Positions 50,805 through 59,857 of a DNA stretch of 64,000 bases are shown piece by piece. Within the stretch, counting starts at the first letter, position 1; every line of letters starts with the position of its first letter. The notes under the pieces were generated by a model, which was not told the DNA's origin, made no database searches, and saw only the letters and a program-made list of their open reading frames with translations. Source of the stretch: Aneurinibacillus terranovensis DSM 18919 (GTDB taxonomy: Bacteria > Bacillota > Bacilli > Aneurinibacillales > Aneurinibacillaceae); NCBI RefSeq assembly GCF_000430625.1, contig NZ_AUMJ01000028.1, positions 1-64,000 of the forward strand, given 5' to 3'. Made by a program: the position numbers and the translations under genes.

Positions 50805-51107
50805 GTGGCATTCGGAATTGCAAGAGAAGAATTGGAAAAGTGGAAGGAAGCGGTGAGCAGAGGAGAGATTGCTTTTTTGACTCACTACTGGTTGGATCCG
50901 CGTTTTCCGGACAGCAAAACAGTAACAAAAGTCGGGTGTGCAAACCTCAAGAGCCTGTCTGATTGGTGTACTGCCAATGGATTAAATCCGAAGTATATTC
51001 ACAATCGGGCTCCATTCCCCCACTTCGACCTCATTGGTCCGAAGCAGAAGGAAATCCTGCAAAAAGAAAACTTGCGGGATCAATTGACACGGTTCAGGTT
51101 ACTTTAA
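50805..51107 (+). CDS. Conserved hypothetical protein (YneQ-like)
   Basis: This 100-residue protein with the pattern MAFGIAREELEKWK, IAFLTHYWLDPRFP, TVTKVGCAN and HFDLIGPKQKEIL is similar to B. subtilis YneQ as I recall it. No known function. GTG start with AAGGATGA. It ends in a 4-bp convergent overlap with the hemolysin-III-like gene. Confidence 0.7.
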   Translation: MAFGIAREELEKWKEAVSRGEIAFLTHYWLDPRFPDSKTVTKVGCANLKSLSDWCTANGLNPKYIHNRAPFPHFDLIGPKQKEILQKENLRDQLTRFRLL

Positions 51108-51754
51108 TATGCGCGGAAAGGGAGCAAACACAGAACAGAAAAATAGTGAGCGATCGATCCGCCCAAAACGAATAAGTGCCAGACGGCATGATGATATTTA
51201 AATCCTCTCCAAACATAAAACACAGCGCCAACGGTGTAAAGCACACCACCTGTAACCAGTAATGCAAGGCCGGTCGGATTGATGTTCAACACCAGCGAAT
51301 TCCAGGCAAAGACGATTAGCCAGCCCATCACAACGTACAGCAAAGTGGAGAGAAATAAGAACCTTTTGACAAAGAAGCATTTAAAAACTGTGCCTCCAAC
51401 TGCAATCCCCCACACGACAGCAAATAATGTCCACCCTAACCATCCTTTCACTGCGATAAATAAAAACGGAGTATAGGTACCGGAAATGAAAAAATAGATG
51501 GAGGAATGATCGAATATCTCAAAGAGATCTTTTGCTTTCCCCTGGGGAAGAGCATGCAGGAAGGTGGACGATAAATATAAAAGCAGCATCGTAACTCCAA
51601 ATAACGTGAAACTGACAATATACCAGGCGTTTCCGAAACGAGAAGAAAAAACAACTAAGAGAACTAAAGCAGGAATGCTTAAAAGGGCACCGATCCCATG
51701 AATGATGGAATTGGCAATCTCCTCTCCTTTGGAAAAAACATGTGTAGTAACCAT
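51104..51754 (-). CDS. Hemolysin III/PAQR-family membrane protein (YplQ-like)
   Basis: This 216-residue protein has seven transmembrane helices. PAQR metal-site motifs are visible: NSIIHGIGA near the start, YLSSTFLHALP and FDHSSIYFFISGTYTPF, and the C-terminal HHAVWHLFVLGGSIAHYF. The family includes YplQ, implicated in membrane homeostasis, and adiponectin-receptor-like hydrolases; the hemolysin name is historical. AAGGATGTGA lies before the ATG. Confidence 0.88.
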   Translation of the reverse strand: MVTTHVFSKGEEIANSIIHGIGALLSIPALVLLVVFSSRFGNAWYIVSFTLFGVTMLLLYLSSTFLHALPQGKAKDLFEIFDHSSIYFFISGTYTPFLFIAVKGWLGWTLFAVVWGIAVGGTVFKCFFVKRFLFLSTLLYVVMGWLIVFAWNSLVLNINPTGLALLVTGGVLYTVGAVFYVWRGFKYHHAVWHLFVLGGSIAHYFSVLCLLPFRAY

Positions 51755-51798
51755 AAGAGCTCACATCCTTTTGGACTGAAGTTATACAGGGACGAATG

Positions 51799-51835
51799 AA
51801 AAGGAGCACCCCTTTCAGAGGAAGTGCTCTTTTTT
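51799..51835 (-). terminator. Terminator after the ezrA-like gene
   Basis: AAAAGGAGCAC pairs with GTGCTCTTTT in a loop of 14 nt; flanking A and T runs allow either direction. Confidence 0.7.
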
Positions 51836-51861
51836 CAAATAGAATCATTATGTAGGAACTG

Positions 51862-54108
51862 CTACTCAAACCGCTCGGCGGCTATGTCGGACGCTTTCCG
51901 GGCAAGTTGGTACGCTTCTTCATATTCACCTCTGCGAAAAGCTTGCTCCGCCTGGGAAAGAAGGTTGGCGATTTCCTTGTCATAACGGCGAAAACGATTG
52001 GTACGCTGGATCATTTCTTCCGCTTCGTTGCTGAAACGAATCGTATTCGTCGCATTTTCCAGTAATTGGATAACCTGTTCCGTTGCTTCTTTTAAAAAAT
52101 GCTCGACCTTTTGCATATTAAGCGGTATTTCTTCCAGCCCATGCTCTACGGTCGCAAGGGCCTGTCGGGAAATTCGGCTGCTATTGAGCACACTCTCAGG
52201 AATCCCCGGAAGATGCAGGCGTTTCAACTGCTGCTCGACCCGCGCTACATCGCTGCGCAGTTTCGTTAACGACTCCCGCGCGGCCAGCTCTCCCGCGCGG
52301 AATTCTTTCAATTCATTCAGTACGACTTCCCGCCGCTCAATCATGCTGTTTGCACGTTCTGCTGCCTGCGCCAGTGTCTCCCTGTTTCGCTTATACCTTT
52401 CTGCTTCTTCCGTCAGTGCCACCTGCTCCAGCGCATGCTCAATTTCCGCTATCACTTCGGGAATTTGTTGGGAGTAGTGGAACGCTTCTCCGTCTTCCAC
52501 TTGGTAACGCTCCGCTAAATCAGCAAGCTCGCTCATCAAATAACTTTTATCTTCACGCAGTACAGAGAGCTGGTACGGTAATTCCTGCAAAAATCGCTGG
52601 TACTGATGGCGGCTTGTAACAATTTCCTCCATGGCCTGATAAACAGATTCTATCTCTTCCCGCACTTTTACAATTACCTGTTCAGTTTCCGCCACTTTTC
52701 CGTCTTCGAACAGCTTGGGAAGCTTATCCGCTTCCCCGCGTATTTTCACCAGCTTGCCGGCAAAAAACTCTTCCCCGTCAGTATACCCTTCCTGCAGCAT
52801 TTCCCGATAATCCTCATCAAGCTGGCGGATTTCTTGATCCAGGTCTTTTTCAATCGTCTGCCTCAGCAGTGATACTTTCTGGACAGCTTCAAACAGCGAT
52901 TTCTGTTCTTCATGAAGTTTTTGCAGCTTTGTCTTCGTTTCTTCGAAATTACCGTTTTCCTGGCTCTCCTTAATCTCCTGCTCTTCTTTTATAAATTGGT
53001 TGAGCCGATCTTTCATCGAATGAAACGATGCGTTAAATTGAATGCGAAGTTCATCGAGGCGGCGTTCAATCTTTTGCCTTTGCTGCCCGACTTCCCCTTT
53101 TAACGTTTCGATATCTTTCAGCGTCTCTGTCAACTTGTTCGCGCGTCTGCCCAATTGAAAATAGCTATCTTCAATACGCTGCAGCCTCGCCTTCGCCTCT
53201 TGAATAATTTCACGGCCTCTTCTAAAACGAAACTTTCCAATCGTTTCTTCCGCATCAACTAAAATGAGTTCAACGTCTGCTATCGCATCTTTTTTCAAAT
53301 CGTCGAGCGACGTTAGAATATCCAAATACCGTTCTCTGACTTTGGTTGACTCTTTCTTCCACTCCGTACCAACATCAAACGCATTTAATTCGTCTAACAG
53401 CTTTCCGCGCCACGTATCGACCTCGTCTACCTCTTTCAATAGGAGGCTCCTCCTGAAATAAGCCCATACAACGACGACAATCGCAATGAGAAGAATGGCA
53501 AAGCCAATGATAAACCACAGGGGCCACTGCCCGTTACTGGCGGCGGCAGTGGATTGGGCTGGAGCCGCTTCTGTTTGGGCGGTATTAGAAACAATCTGTC
53601 CGCTGGCTTTCTTTTGCTGGTATGTTTTGATCTCATTGTTAATTTCCTTTACGAAAGTGGATACCCCGGTTGTAAACGCGTCTTCCTTCGCATACGGATT
53701 AAAAAACAAATCAATTTTGCGGTTGATTACGTCTCTGGTGATTCCATTCTTCGCAAAATAACTTCCGCTGATAATCGCCATCGTTTTATCATCCACCGAC
53801 AAAATCATGACCATCGTATTTGGGTCGATTTTAAATGTATCGGACACGCTTTTGGCGTATTCCTCAAGCGTTTGAGGATTTGTGTTTTTAACCGCGACCA
53901 GTTTATAGACCTGGGGGCCAGCTGTGAAAAGTTTGGTCAGCTGCTGTGCCTGCTGTTTTTTTATAATCCCCCCCGGATCGGTGATGGGTTTATCAATCGA
54001 CTGAGGGAGATCGGCGGCCCACACCTGAAGGGAGGAAGTTAAGAGTGCAAAACTTAAAAGAATCAAAAATATAAAAAAACGAGTCAATCGTTGAGGCTGT
54101 CCTTTCAT
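51862..54108 (-). CDS. ezrA: TPM-domain/EzrA fusion, septation ring regulator homologue
   Basis: This 748-residue protein has a signal or first helix (about 8-33), a TPM domain outside the cell (about 36-160, DPGGIIKKQQAQQL, NTMVMILSVDDKTMAIISG), a second helix (WPLWFIIGFAILLIAIVVVV, about 196-216) and then about 530 residues of cytoplasmic coiled coil. The last part, NRFRRYDKEIANLL...QAFRRGEYEEAYQLA, matches the QNR-patch end of EzrA, which inhibits aberrant FtsZ rings. B. subtilis EzrA is about 562 residues with a single N-terminal helix, so the extracellular TPM domain is extra. AAAGGAG places the start at 54108. The neighbouring refZ and dgcP support the identity. Confidence 0.85.
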   Translation of the reverse strand: MKGQPQRLTRFFIFLILLSFALLTSSLQVWAADLPQSIDKPITDPGGIIKKQQAQQLTKLFTAGPQVYKLVAVKNTNPQTLEEYAKSVSDTFKIDPNTMVMILSVDDKTMAIISGSYFAKNGITRDVINRKIDLFFNPYAKEDAFTTGVSTFVKEINNEIKTYQQKKASGQIVSNTAQTEAAPAQSTAAASNGQWPLWFIIGFAILLIAIVVVVWAYFRRSLLLKEVDEVDTWRGKLLDELNAFDVGTEWKKESTKVRERYLDILTSLDDLKKDAIADVELILVDAEETIGKFRFRRGREIIQEAKARLQRIEDSYFQLGRRANKLTETLKDIETLKGEVGQQRQKIERRLDELRIQFNASFHSMKDRLNQFIKEEQEIKESQENGNFEETKTKLQKLHEEQKSLFEAVQKVSLLRQTIEKDLDQEIRQLDEDYREMLQEGYTDGEEFFAGKLVKIRGEADKLPKLFEDGKVAETEQVIVKVREEIESVYQAMEEIVTSRHQYQRFLQELPYQLSVLREDKSYLMSELADLAERYQVEDGEAFHYSQQIPEVIAEIEHALEQVALTEEAERYKRNRETLAQAAERANSMIERREVVLNELKEFRAGELAARESLTKLRSDVARVEQQLKRLHLPGIPESVLNSSRISRQALATVEHGLEEIPLNMQKVEHFLKEATEQVIQLLENATNTIRFSNEAEEMIQRTNRFRRYDKEIANLLSQAEQAFRRGEYEEAYQLARKASDIAAERFE

Positions 54109-54160
54109 CGCGCGCATACTCCTTTAGTAAAATTCCTATATTATTAATTAGGTATGACAC

Positions 54161-54192
54161 AAAAAAGTTCCTGCTTTGATCAGGAACTTTTC
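54161..54192 (-). terminator. Terminator after refZ
   Basis: AAAAAGTTCCTG pairs with CAGGAACTTTT around CTTTGAT. Confidence 0.85.
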
Positions 54193-54203
54193 TATAAAAA
54201 AAC

Positions 54204-54827
54204 TCACACTGTGTCGATTGGCGTCACCATGCGCAGTAAAAAGTCGAATACATAATCGATCATGCGGCCCACAAATTTTTCGTCTAATGGTTCTACATAG
54301 AAAACTTCACGAAGAATTTGCGGATAAATGTAAGGAAAGCTCATAATAGAAAAAATATGTAGGGTCAGCCCCTCAACCGGTACATCCTGAAATTCCCCCT
54401 GAGCTATTCCTTCCTCTATGATGGCGGAAAAATAGTGCTTTAATCTTGCTATGTATGTACTCATAATTTCTCTGCCAAGCATGGATTCGACAGAGAGTTC
54501 ACGCTGTATGAGACGAGTCACCTGATACGCTTCGCATTGAAAACGAATAAACTCTTCGAGCATGTTGCGAAGCAGAACATAAAGGGTTGTCCAATCATTT
54601 CGGTACCGGCAGTCATCAAGCCGGTTAAACAGCTCCTCATAGTAGCATACCATGACGTATTCCAGCAGCCCTTTTTTATTTTTGAAGTAGTAAGAGATAA
54701 GAGCAACATTCACCGCAGCCTCAGAAGCGATTTGCCGTACCGTTGTTCCGTCAAACCCCTGAAAGTCAAACAGTTTAATCGCAGCCTCAACAATTTTTTG
54801 TTTGGTTAAGTTTGATGTCCGCTTCAC
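54204..54827 (-). CDS. refZ: TetR-family regulator RefZ (YttP-like)
   Basis: This 207-residue TetR-fold DNA-binding protein has the HTH GFDGTTVRQIASEAAVNVALISYYFKNK. In B. subtilis RefZ (YttP, about the same length) binds motifs near the origin and affects Z-ring placement at sporulation. The C-terminal FSIMSFPYIYPQILREVFYV segment fits. The GTG at 54827 is favoured, with GGGAGG eight bases before. The location next to ezrA and dgcP is the B. subtilis order, so orthology is likely; ordinary metabolic regulation is the alternative. Confidence 0.8.
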   Translation of the reverse strand: MKRTSNLTKQKIVEAAIKLFDFQGFDGTTVRQIASEAAVNVALISYYFKNKKGLLEYVMVCYYEELFNRLDDCRYRNDWTTLYVLLRNMLEEFIRFQCEAYQVTRLIQRELSVESMLGREIMSTYIARLKHYFSAIIEEGIAQGEFQDVPVEGLTLHIFSIMSFPYIYPQILREVFYVEPLDEKFVGRMIDYVFDFLLRMVTPIDTV

Positions 54828-54867
54828 CCTCCGCACCTCCCTATTGCGTTCATCTATAAATATAAAG

Positions 54868-54894
54868 AAAACCTTGCGTTACGACAGCAAGGTT
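54868..54894 (-). terminator. Terminator at the end of the TVP38-like gene
   Basis: AACCTTGC (54872-54879) pairs with GCAAGGTT and overlaps the stop region of the TVP38-like gene; on the minus strand TTTTC follows. Confidence 0.6.
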
Positions 54895-55541
54895 GATTTC
54901 TTTTTCTTTTTTAAGTAATTAAGTCCCACCATGAAGAGCGCCAGTCCAATGATAAGGAGCACAAGTGTTCCTTTATGATTCTCCCAGTTAATCATATAGT
55001 TTCCAAGCACGGATTCAAAAAACACAGCCGGAATTTTCCCAAGAATAGTAGCAAACAAAAATGATTTAAACGGAAGCTTTGAAATACCAGAAGCCGTATT
55101 TACCGCACTTGACGGCAAAACAGGGATCCAGCGAGCGAACAGGATGATGAAAAATCCTTTCGTCTCAGCTTGCCTGTTGAGTTTTTGTACAAACGCATGA
55201 TGGCCCATCTTCTTTTCCGCCCAATCTCTGGCCGCATACCGGGCAAGCGCGAAATTCGCAAGCGCTGCCAATACCGCAGCAATCCAGTTGGTTACAAAGC
55301 CGCCCCATAGGCCAAAAACCATTACATTCGCTCCTGCCAACAGCACGAACGGAACAATAGGAAAAAAGGTCTGTATAACAACAGCGGCCATCGCTATAAA
55401 AATTGCAATCCATCCATAGGATTGGATGCGTGCAGCGACCTCTTCAATATTTCCGGTACGCAATAATTGACCGAAATCGGTCTGCATAATCAAGGCAAGA
55501 CACACGACCAGGAAGAGGACAGAAAAAATAATTTTCTTCAA
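54879..55541 (-). CDS. TVP38/TMEM64-family membrane protein
   Basis: This 220-residue DedA-superfamily (VTT domain) protein has about six hydrophobic segments. The core motif FPIVPFVLLAGANVMVFGLWGGF and the FILFARWIPVLPSSAVNTASG segment (conserved Arg and Pro) identify the family, which is linked to lipid scrambling or transport. TTG start with GGAGG seven bases before. It is upstream of refZ but separated from it by a hairpin. Confidence 0.85.
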   Translation of the reverse strand: MKKIIFSVLFLVVCLALIMQTDFGQLLRTGNIEEVAARIQSYGWIAIFIAMAAVVIQTFFPIVPFVLLAGANVMVFGLWGGFVTNWIAAVLAALANFALARYAARDWAEKKMGHHAFVQKLNRQAETKGFFIILFARWIPVLPSSAVNTASGISKLPFKSFLFATILGKIPAVFFESVLGNYMINWENHKGTLVLLIIGLALFMVGLNYLKKKKKSTLLS

Positions 55542-55651
55542 CCAATTTCCTCCTCTACTCTTTGCTGCACTCTCTGCCCCTCATTATACCATTGTTATAC
55601 GAAAAAAAACCTCAAAAAGTCATGTTTTTAATAAAAAATTTCATGGTGTTT

Positions 55652-56623
55652 TTATACGAGCCGGTAAACATTCTGCCCGCCTTGTTTTCGCACCGAAACA
55701 CGCCCGCTCTCTTCCAGAAGATCCAGGTGGCCTACCGTGTCTGACATCGTAAGCGGCAGTTGTGTTTGATAAATTTTAGGGAAAATCTCAGCAGAAAGCT
55801 GGAAGGCCGTTTTTTCCCCTTCCTGCAAGAACTGAACTAATCGTTCCGCGCGGGTCCAGTTGCGATTTAACCTGCTTGTAATGAGGCTGCGATAATCGGT
55901 GATTTCTTCGCCATGGCCGGAATACATACGCGTTACCGGCAGGCGAAATATTTCCTGCATGGCTTTACGATAAACGAGAATCGGCCGCGCTCGCTCTCCC
56001 TTCGGGTCAAAAGGAGGTTCAATAAAGGCATTGGCCGGCACTTCCTTAATTAAAAAGTCGCCGACCAGCATAATCCCGTCTTTTTCCCGGTATAGTGACA
56101 AATGGTTCTGCGTATGGCCCGGCGTAAATACAACGGTCCACTCCGGATTCCCCGGAAGCTCGGCTCCGCCTTCCATGGCGTGATGGACAGGAGCAGACTC
56201 TGTGTAGGTATTCATACTGCTTCGGAATTCATCCACCGCTCTCAGCAAAGCATCAGGCACCCCATGTTCCAGGTAGAACTGACGAAAATAATGATCGTGG
56301 TAATACATAAAATCTTTCGTAAGCTCCATGTAGGGCACCGCATGCGGATGTGCAATGACATTTACATCGGCACGGTGAAGAATCTCCCCGACCAAGCCGC
56401 TGTGATCGACGTGCGGGTGAGTCAGAAATAGCTGATCGACATCATGCCAATCCAGACCAGCCCGCTTGATAAATTCGTCCAACAAGTGCCAGGCTTCTCT
56501 AGTCTTAGGGCCGGCATCGACGAGCGTAACCGTTTCTCCTTTTATCAGGTAAACATTAACAGGCCCAACACTAAATGGGGTGGGGATTCGAAGGGATAGA
56601 AGATCCGTTTTTACCTTGTTCAT
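55652..56623 (-). CDS. Metallo-beta-lactamase-fold hydrolase with C-terminal winged helix
   Basis: This 323-residue MBL-fold enzyme has zinc ligands in FLTHPHVDHSGLVGEI (HxHxDH), the later His in FTPGHTQNHLSLY and the Asp in LVGDFLI, then a short C-terminal winged helix (about 255-323). Family members hydrolyse thioesters or acyl esters such as glyoxalase II-type substrates. The ATG at 56623 has GAGGAGG before it; the upstream ATG lacks one. Substrate unknown. Confidence 0.85.
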   Translation of the reverse strand: MNKVKTDLLSLRIPTPFSVGPVNVYLIKGETVTLVDAGPKTREAWHLLDEFIKRAGLDWHDVDQLFLTHPHVDHSGLVGEILHRADVNVIAHPHAVPYMELTKDFMYYHDHYFRQFYLEHGVPDALLRAVDEFRSSMNTYTESAPVHHAMEGGAELPGNPEWTVVFTPGHTQNHLSLYREKDGIMLVGDFLIKEVPANAFIEPPFDPKGERARPILVYRKAMQEIFRLPVTRMYSGHGEEITDYRSLITSRLNRNWTRAERLVQFLQEGEKTAFQLSAEIFPKIYQTQLPLTMSDTVGHLDLLEESGRVSVRKQGGQNVYRLV

Positions 56624-56668
56624 GACAGCCTCCTCTGACTGAATGTTCATTCATGTGATATTGAAATG

Positions 56669-56700
56669 AAAGAGGCTTCAAAAAACGAAGCACCCTCTTT
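56669..56700 (-). terminator. Terminator after dgcP
   Basis: AAAGAGGCTTC pairs with GAAG...CTCTTT (three-base bulge) with flanking T and A runs. Confidence 0.7.
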
Positions 56701-56723
56701 GTTCCTTTATACGATTATGCTGA

Positions 56724-59003
56724 TTATGTTTGCGGATCAGCAGCAATCACCCGGTTTCGACCTGCGCGTTTTGCTTCATACAGCGCCTCATCAGCGCGTT
56801 GAATCAAAAATTCCACGTCTATTTTTGCTTGTTCTCTTGTCCAGGTCGCCACGCCGCATGAAATCGTAATGTTCGGCGTAGTCTGTGTCATTACTTTGGT
56901 TCGCACCCGCTCAGCTACCGTTATCGCTGTTTCCATCGAGCACTTTGGCAGGTAGATGGCAAGTTCCTCTCCTCCCCACCTGGCTGCGACTTCCGTGCTG
57001 CGGACAGAGGAAAGGAGAATATTGGCCACTTGAATTAATATTTTATCTCCGGTTTGGTGCCCGTACGTATCATTAATTCGCTTAAAATGGTCAATGTCCA
57101 TCAGGATAAGCGAACCGTAAGCATCCTGCTGTTGGGAAAGGTAAATATGATCATACAGGTATTTGCGGTTATACAGGCCCGTTAAATTATCAGTAATGAC
57201 CATCCTTTCTACTTCCGCGTGCAGGGAAGCGTTTGTCATGGCAAGGTTCATATGCTGCGCCAATAATTCCAGCATTTTGAAATTATCAAACGTGTAGTAG
57301 TTCGGGCGTGAATCCATCACCAGTAAAGCTCCTGCTACCTCTTCCCCCTGAAACAGCGGAACACCCATAAAAGAACGGTGTTCAAAAAGCAAACAGCCCC
57401 GCTCCTCACCAGGTGGAATATCTGCGAGAATGACGGACTCTTTTTTCAAATAAATCTCTTTGAGCCGTTCCGCATGGGCATCAATTTGTTTGCCGATGTG
57501 TTCTTCATCGGTAGCCGCCTGGACGATGAACATATCCTCATCCGGAGCTTTGCGCAGAATACAGCAGTATTCCGTATGGTACGTTTCCACCAACTTACGA
57601 GTGACAAACGTAAGTACATCTTTTAATTTCAAGCTTGTGTTCAACTGCTTGGTAATTTTATTGATTAACATTAATTCATTAATAACGTTGCGTGATTGTT
57701 TATAAAGCTGGGCATTCTCGAAAGCATTTCCGGCTGTATCGGCCAGCATAGTAATATACCCGATTTCTCGTTCAGGCAGAATCACCTGCGTGTCGCTGTA
57801 GAGTTCAAGCACTCCGTATACCCCCTGTTTGCCGCGCAGCGGTGCAGCAAGGGTTAGCTTCCGTTCTCCATTCGAGGTTTGAACAATGGTCCTTCCTTCC
57901 ATATAAGCCTGAACGCTGACTTCACTATCTTCTCCAAAAAATTTAAATTGTTTCACCGGAAGCGTTGTGGAGAAAGAATCGTGGGACAGCCAGAGGTCAA
58001 CATTCATGTTTTGATACAGTTTCTTCGTGCTATCGATAACAGCGCGCAGTACGTCATCCACATCGATAGAAGAATGAATTTTTGTGGTAATTTCAAACAG
58101 CATGTTTCGCTTTTGTTCATCGCGCTGGTTACGAAGATGGTTGAAAGCGCTGTAAACGGGCATGCTTACCTCGTCGACAACTCCCCGGACAAACGTTTCT
58201 TCAATCGGGGTGTAACGTTGGTCTTCAGGGTGAGACAGCGCTACAAAACCAAGAATCGTCTGATGGAAGGTGATCGGTATGAGTAAATAATTAGGACCTA
58301 TAATATTTGATTCTTCTGTTTGAGCATCCTGGCCCCGTTTCTCCGGGTCTGTTGTAAAGTAAAGGCTCAATTTTTCATATAAAGTGTCATCGTTATGGTT
58401 TATTTCCGCCCAAAAATCTGCAAGCTCCTGATGGGAGGCCCAGTGAAACACCGCCCGATGCTGCTCCTGATCAAACAAAACAGCCAGACATTCGCCCTTT
58501 CCTCTCGTCAAGCCATTGGCAAACTTATTCACCAACGTATTCATCATCGCGGACAAGTCGGGCGTTTCGTTTATTTCTTTCACACAGGATGTAATGCTTT
58601 CAAGCAGAAAATTTCGTATCGACATAGTGAAAGAGCATGCGAAACCCTGCAGAAAAGCAAACGCTACTTCGGAAGCAACTCCTGCATCCGTCATCATTCC
58701 TATGTAACCTGTTGTGTGCAATTCGTAACAAACCCGCCATCCGAAAACGATTCCGTCATGACTTTTGTCGACAAAACTGACCGGCATATTTTCTACAGGA
58801 TAACCGGTTTCAAGGGTGAATTCGGGCACACCCATTTTTTCCGCTACAATTACCTTCCCATCCGTGTCCATTAAAAACAGCCATCCTTTGGCGACGGGGA
58901 AGAGGTCCAGGCAGAGATGCCGGGTGCAGCTTTTAAAAACTTTAGCCAGACTATTTCCATAAATTTGATCCAGCGCAAACACGCTCATCACTTTATTATT
59001 CAA
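56724..59003 (-). CDS. dgcP: GAF-GGDEF diguanylate cyclase (DgcP/YtrP-like)
   Basis: This 759-residue protein begins with a sensory region, has several GAF-like domains (roughly 135-290, 305-450, 455-595) and ends in a GGDEF domain (about 600-759) with RWGGEELAIYLP, an intact GGEEL active site that should make cyclic di-GMP from two GTP. The inhibitory I-site position five residues before it reads RSTE instead of RxxD, so product feedback may be weak. TTG start with AAGAAGG. In B. subtilis DgcP (YtrP) lies in the same neighbourhood near rpsD. There is no transmembrane helix, so it is a cytosolic sensor. Confidence 0.88.
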   Translation of the reverse strand: MNNKVMSVFALDQIYGNSLAKVFKSCTRHLCLDLFPVAKGWLFLMDTDGKVIVAEKMGVPEFTLETGYPVENMPVSFVDKSHDGIVFGWRVCYELHTTGYIGMMTDAGVASEVAFAFLQGFACSFTMSIRNFLLESITSCVKEINETPDLSAMMNTLVNKFANGLTRGKGECLAVLFDQEQHRAVFHWASHQELADFWAEINHNDDTLYEKLSLYFTTDPEKRGQDAQTEESNIIGPNYLLIPITFHQTILGFVALSHPEDQRYTPIEETFVRGVVDEVSMPVYSAFNHLRNQRDEQKRNMLFEITTKIHSSIDVDDVLRAVIDSTKKLYQNMNVDLWLSHDSFSTTLPVKQFKFFGEDSEVSVQAYMEGRTIVQTSNGERKLTLAAPLRGKQGVYGVLELYSDTQVILPEREIGYITMLADTAGNAFENAQLYKQSRNVINELMLINKITKQLNTSLKLKDVLTFVTRKLVETYHTEYCCILRKAPDEDMFIVQAATDEEHIGKQIDAHAERLKEIYLKKESVILADIPPGEERGCLLFEHRSFMGVPLFQGEEVAGALLVMDSRPNYYTFDNFKMLELLAQHMNLAMTNASLHAEVERMVITDNLTGLYNRKYLYDHIYLSQQQDAYGSLILMDIDHFKRINDTYGHQTGDKILIQVANILLSSVRSTEVAARWGGEELAIYLPKCSMETAITVAERVRTKVMTQTTPNITISCGVATWTREQAKIDVEFLIQRADEALYEAKRAGRNRVIAADPQT

Positions 59004-59028
59004 CTGTACGCCTTCTTTCTCTATCCGC

Positions 59029-59649
59029 TTACATCATCTCATCATCGAGATGGCTGTCATCATTTACTCGGTGTACGACCCAACAGGTGCCCTGATAGCC
59101 TATATGATTGATCGACGTATTGCGTAGTTTGGTGATACCGGGTCCATACCTTCCATTACTCATCTTATGCAGCAAGGCGTTAATCATCCCACCGTGGCTT
59201 ACAAGTACGATATGTTTTGCTTCATTAGCCTGCAAAATCGTTTGAATGCAGTTCATTCCCCGCTCTTGAAGTTCCGAAAAGGATTCAATTAACAGCCGTT
59301 CATTGCTTGGGTTCTGCGGGGCAACGTCCGCAAATACAGATCGAATGGTTTCATAGTCCTTCCCTTCCCATACTCCATAATTCCGTTCACGCAGATCCAT
59401 ATATTTATGCACCGAAAGTCCTGTCTCATTTGCTATAATCTCGGCGGTATGATAGGCACGCTCTAAATCGCTTGAGCAAATATAATCAATGGATTCACCT
59501 TTTAAATGTTTTGCCAGACGGTTCGCCTGTTCTATTCCCCGTTTATTGAGAGGGATATCACTATGGCCCTGAACACGCCGCTGTACATTCCAATCTGTTT
59601 CACCATGACGAATAAGATAAATATTTCGCACATTATCTTTGTAGTCCAT
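59029..59649 (-). CDS. Histidine phosphatase (phosphoglycerate-mutase-like)
   Basis: This 206-residue enzyme has the phosphohistidine motif LIRHGETDWN (residues 12-21) and the second catalytic His in VLVSHGGMINAL. The family includes cofactor-dependent PGM-like phosphatases (PhoE, CobC). Substrate unknown. It lies 25 bp upstream of dgcP and is likely co-transcribed with it. AGGAAGTAGG precedes the ATG. Confidence 0.87.
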   Translation of the reverse strand: MDYKDNVRNIYLIRHGETDWNVQRRVQGHSDIPLNKRGIEQANRLAKHLKGESIDYICSSDLERAYHTAEIIANETGLSVHKYMDLRERNYGVWEGKDYETIRSVFADVAPQNPSNERLLIESFSELQERGMNCIQTILQANEAKHIVLVSHGGMINALLHKMSNGRYGPGITKLRNTSINHIGYQGTCWVVHRVNDDSHLDDEMM

Positions 59650-59857
59650 AAATCATCCAACCTACTTCCTCACCTATGATTATACGAAATATTCCAAAAC
59701 GTTTCACGTATTATTTATGTGAATAATTTAAAAAGAGAAACGCAAAGAGAAAAATCGGGTGTTTTTGTTATCCCTCATCGGCCAGGTTATGCTACACTTT
59801 GTCTATCTATTATTAAAGTAATAAGCAATCTTGCAACGGGAAAGGAGGGACAAAGCA

